NCBI GenBank assembly: GCA_002197545.1
Contig: NFUO01000021.1
Span: 1 to 44,183 of the forward strand
Direction of reading: 5' to 3'
Origin: Acidobacteria subdivision 2 bacterium RH1 MAG20
GTDB lineage: Bacteria > Acidobacteriota > Terriglobia > Terriglobales > Acidobacteriaceae
DNA: 44,183 nt
Shown here: positions 44,129 to 44,183 of the stretch, in pieces
Layout of the letters: the number at the start of each line of letters is the position of its first letter
How positions within the stretch are numbered: the first letter of the stretch is position 1
The notes under the pieces: generated by a model
What the model was told of the DNA's origin: nothing
The model's database searches: none
What the model saw: the letters and a program-made list of their open reading frames with translations, nothing else
Made by a program: the position numbers and the translations under genes

Positions 44129-44183
44129 TGGTGCCGGGAGGGGGGGTCGAACCCCCACGAGGTTGCCCTCGGCGGATTTTGAG
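44129..44183 (-). tRNA. tRNA-Leu(CAA), 3' part, cut by the window edge
   Basis: Read on the minus strand, the sequence runs from the anticodon loop CTCAAAA (anticodon CAA) through a long variable arm (CGAGGGCAACCTCG), the T arm with GGTTCGACCCC, and the acceptor end CCCGGCACCA with an encoded CCA. The long variable arm and the anticodon identify leucine. The 5' half lies beyond the right edge. Confidence 0.9.

Noticed and set aside
1..44183. CRISPR arrays, prophage, transposase, toxin-antitoxin or secondary-metabolite clusters
   Set aside because: I looked for regularly spaced repeats, integrase or transposase motifs and short paired genes and found none; the repeats present are isolated palindromes or pairs.

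Overview
The gene content suggests an Acidobacteriota soil bacterium of the Granulicella/Edaphobacter/Terriglobus type (class Terriglobia). The grounds are GC-rich codon use, many secreted glycoside hydrolases (GH27, GH116, a heparinase-type lyase), a TAT-exported Gfo/Idh/MocA protein, short dispersed palindromes, and the rpsP-khpA-rimM-trmD-rplS-rnhB translation cluster. The assignment is inference from gene content; no rRNA lies in the window. Most of the window is chromosomal housekeeping and carbohydrate metabolism. I see no transposase, integrase, CRISPR array or prophage.

Layout. 1-2899: the 3' part of an assimilatory nitrate reductase and a NarK-type nitrate transporter. 2941-8025: a heparinase II/III-like lyase, divergent from a ROK sugar kinase that overlaps a large mannose-6-phosphate isomerase-like gene. 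8060-18318: a long minus-strand run of pyrD, purH, a TPR protein, a dGTPase-like HD hydrolase, a GH27 alpha-galactosidase with lectin tail, a DUF4126 membrane protein and rpsA. 18376-18468: a cluster of short palindromes. 18548-22472: serS, a one-pass membrane protein, a LolA-like protein and a convergent family-39-like glycosyltransferase. 22588-26139: a single 1183-residue polypeptide joining a GH18 domain, a NodB deacetylase and a GT2 synthase. 26508-28100: pruA. 28130-28400: more palindromic and dispersed repeats. 28651-34652: rpsP, khpA, rimM, (an opposite-strand outer-membrane protein), trmD, rplS, rnhB, a PIG-L deacetylase and pdxH. 34673-38486: a Gfo/Idh/MocA oxidoreductase and a GH116 beta-glucosidase. 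38566-43677: a catabolic cluster of FAH-family hydrolase, APC permease and amidohydrolase, divergent from a GntR/FCD regulator, followed by a cytochrome c. The window ends inside a tRNA-Leu(CAA) on the minus strand.

How the genes fit together. The nitrate genes import and reduce nitrate. The lyase, ROK kinase, isomerase, GH27 and GH116 fit a polysaccharide-degrading life. The three-domain GH18-CE4-GT2 protein looks like a one-polypeptide machine for making, deacetylating and cleaving a beta-1,4- or beta-1,6-linked amino-sugar polymer. The FAH/permease/amidohydrolase cluster looks like uptake and hydrolysis of an unidentified small amide or keto-acid compound under GntR control. A 21-bp near-identical sequence lies just before the GntR gene and again just before the cytochrome c gene, and is the best operator candidate in the window.

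The most unusual signals are the three-domain polysaccharide enzyme, the duplicated 21-bp element around the GntR gene, the structured leader between rpsP and khpA (three inverted repeats in about 150 nt), the two clusters of two-base-loop palindromes, and the abrupt codon-usage change inside serS.
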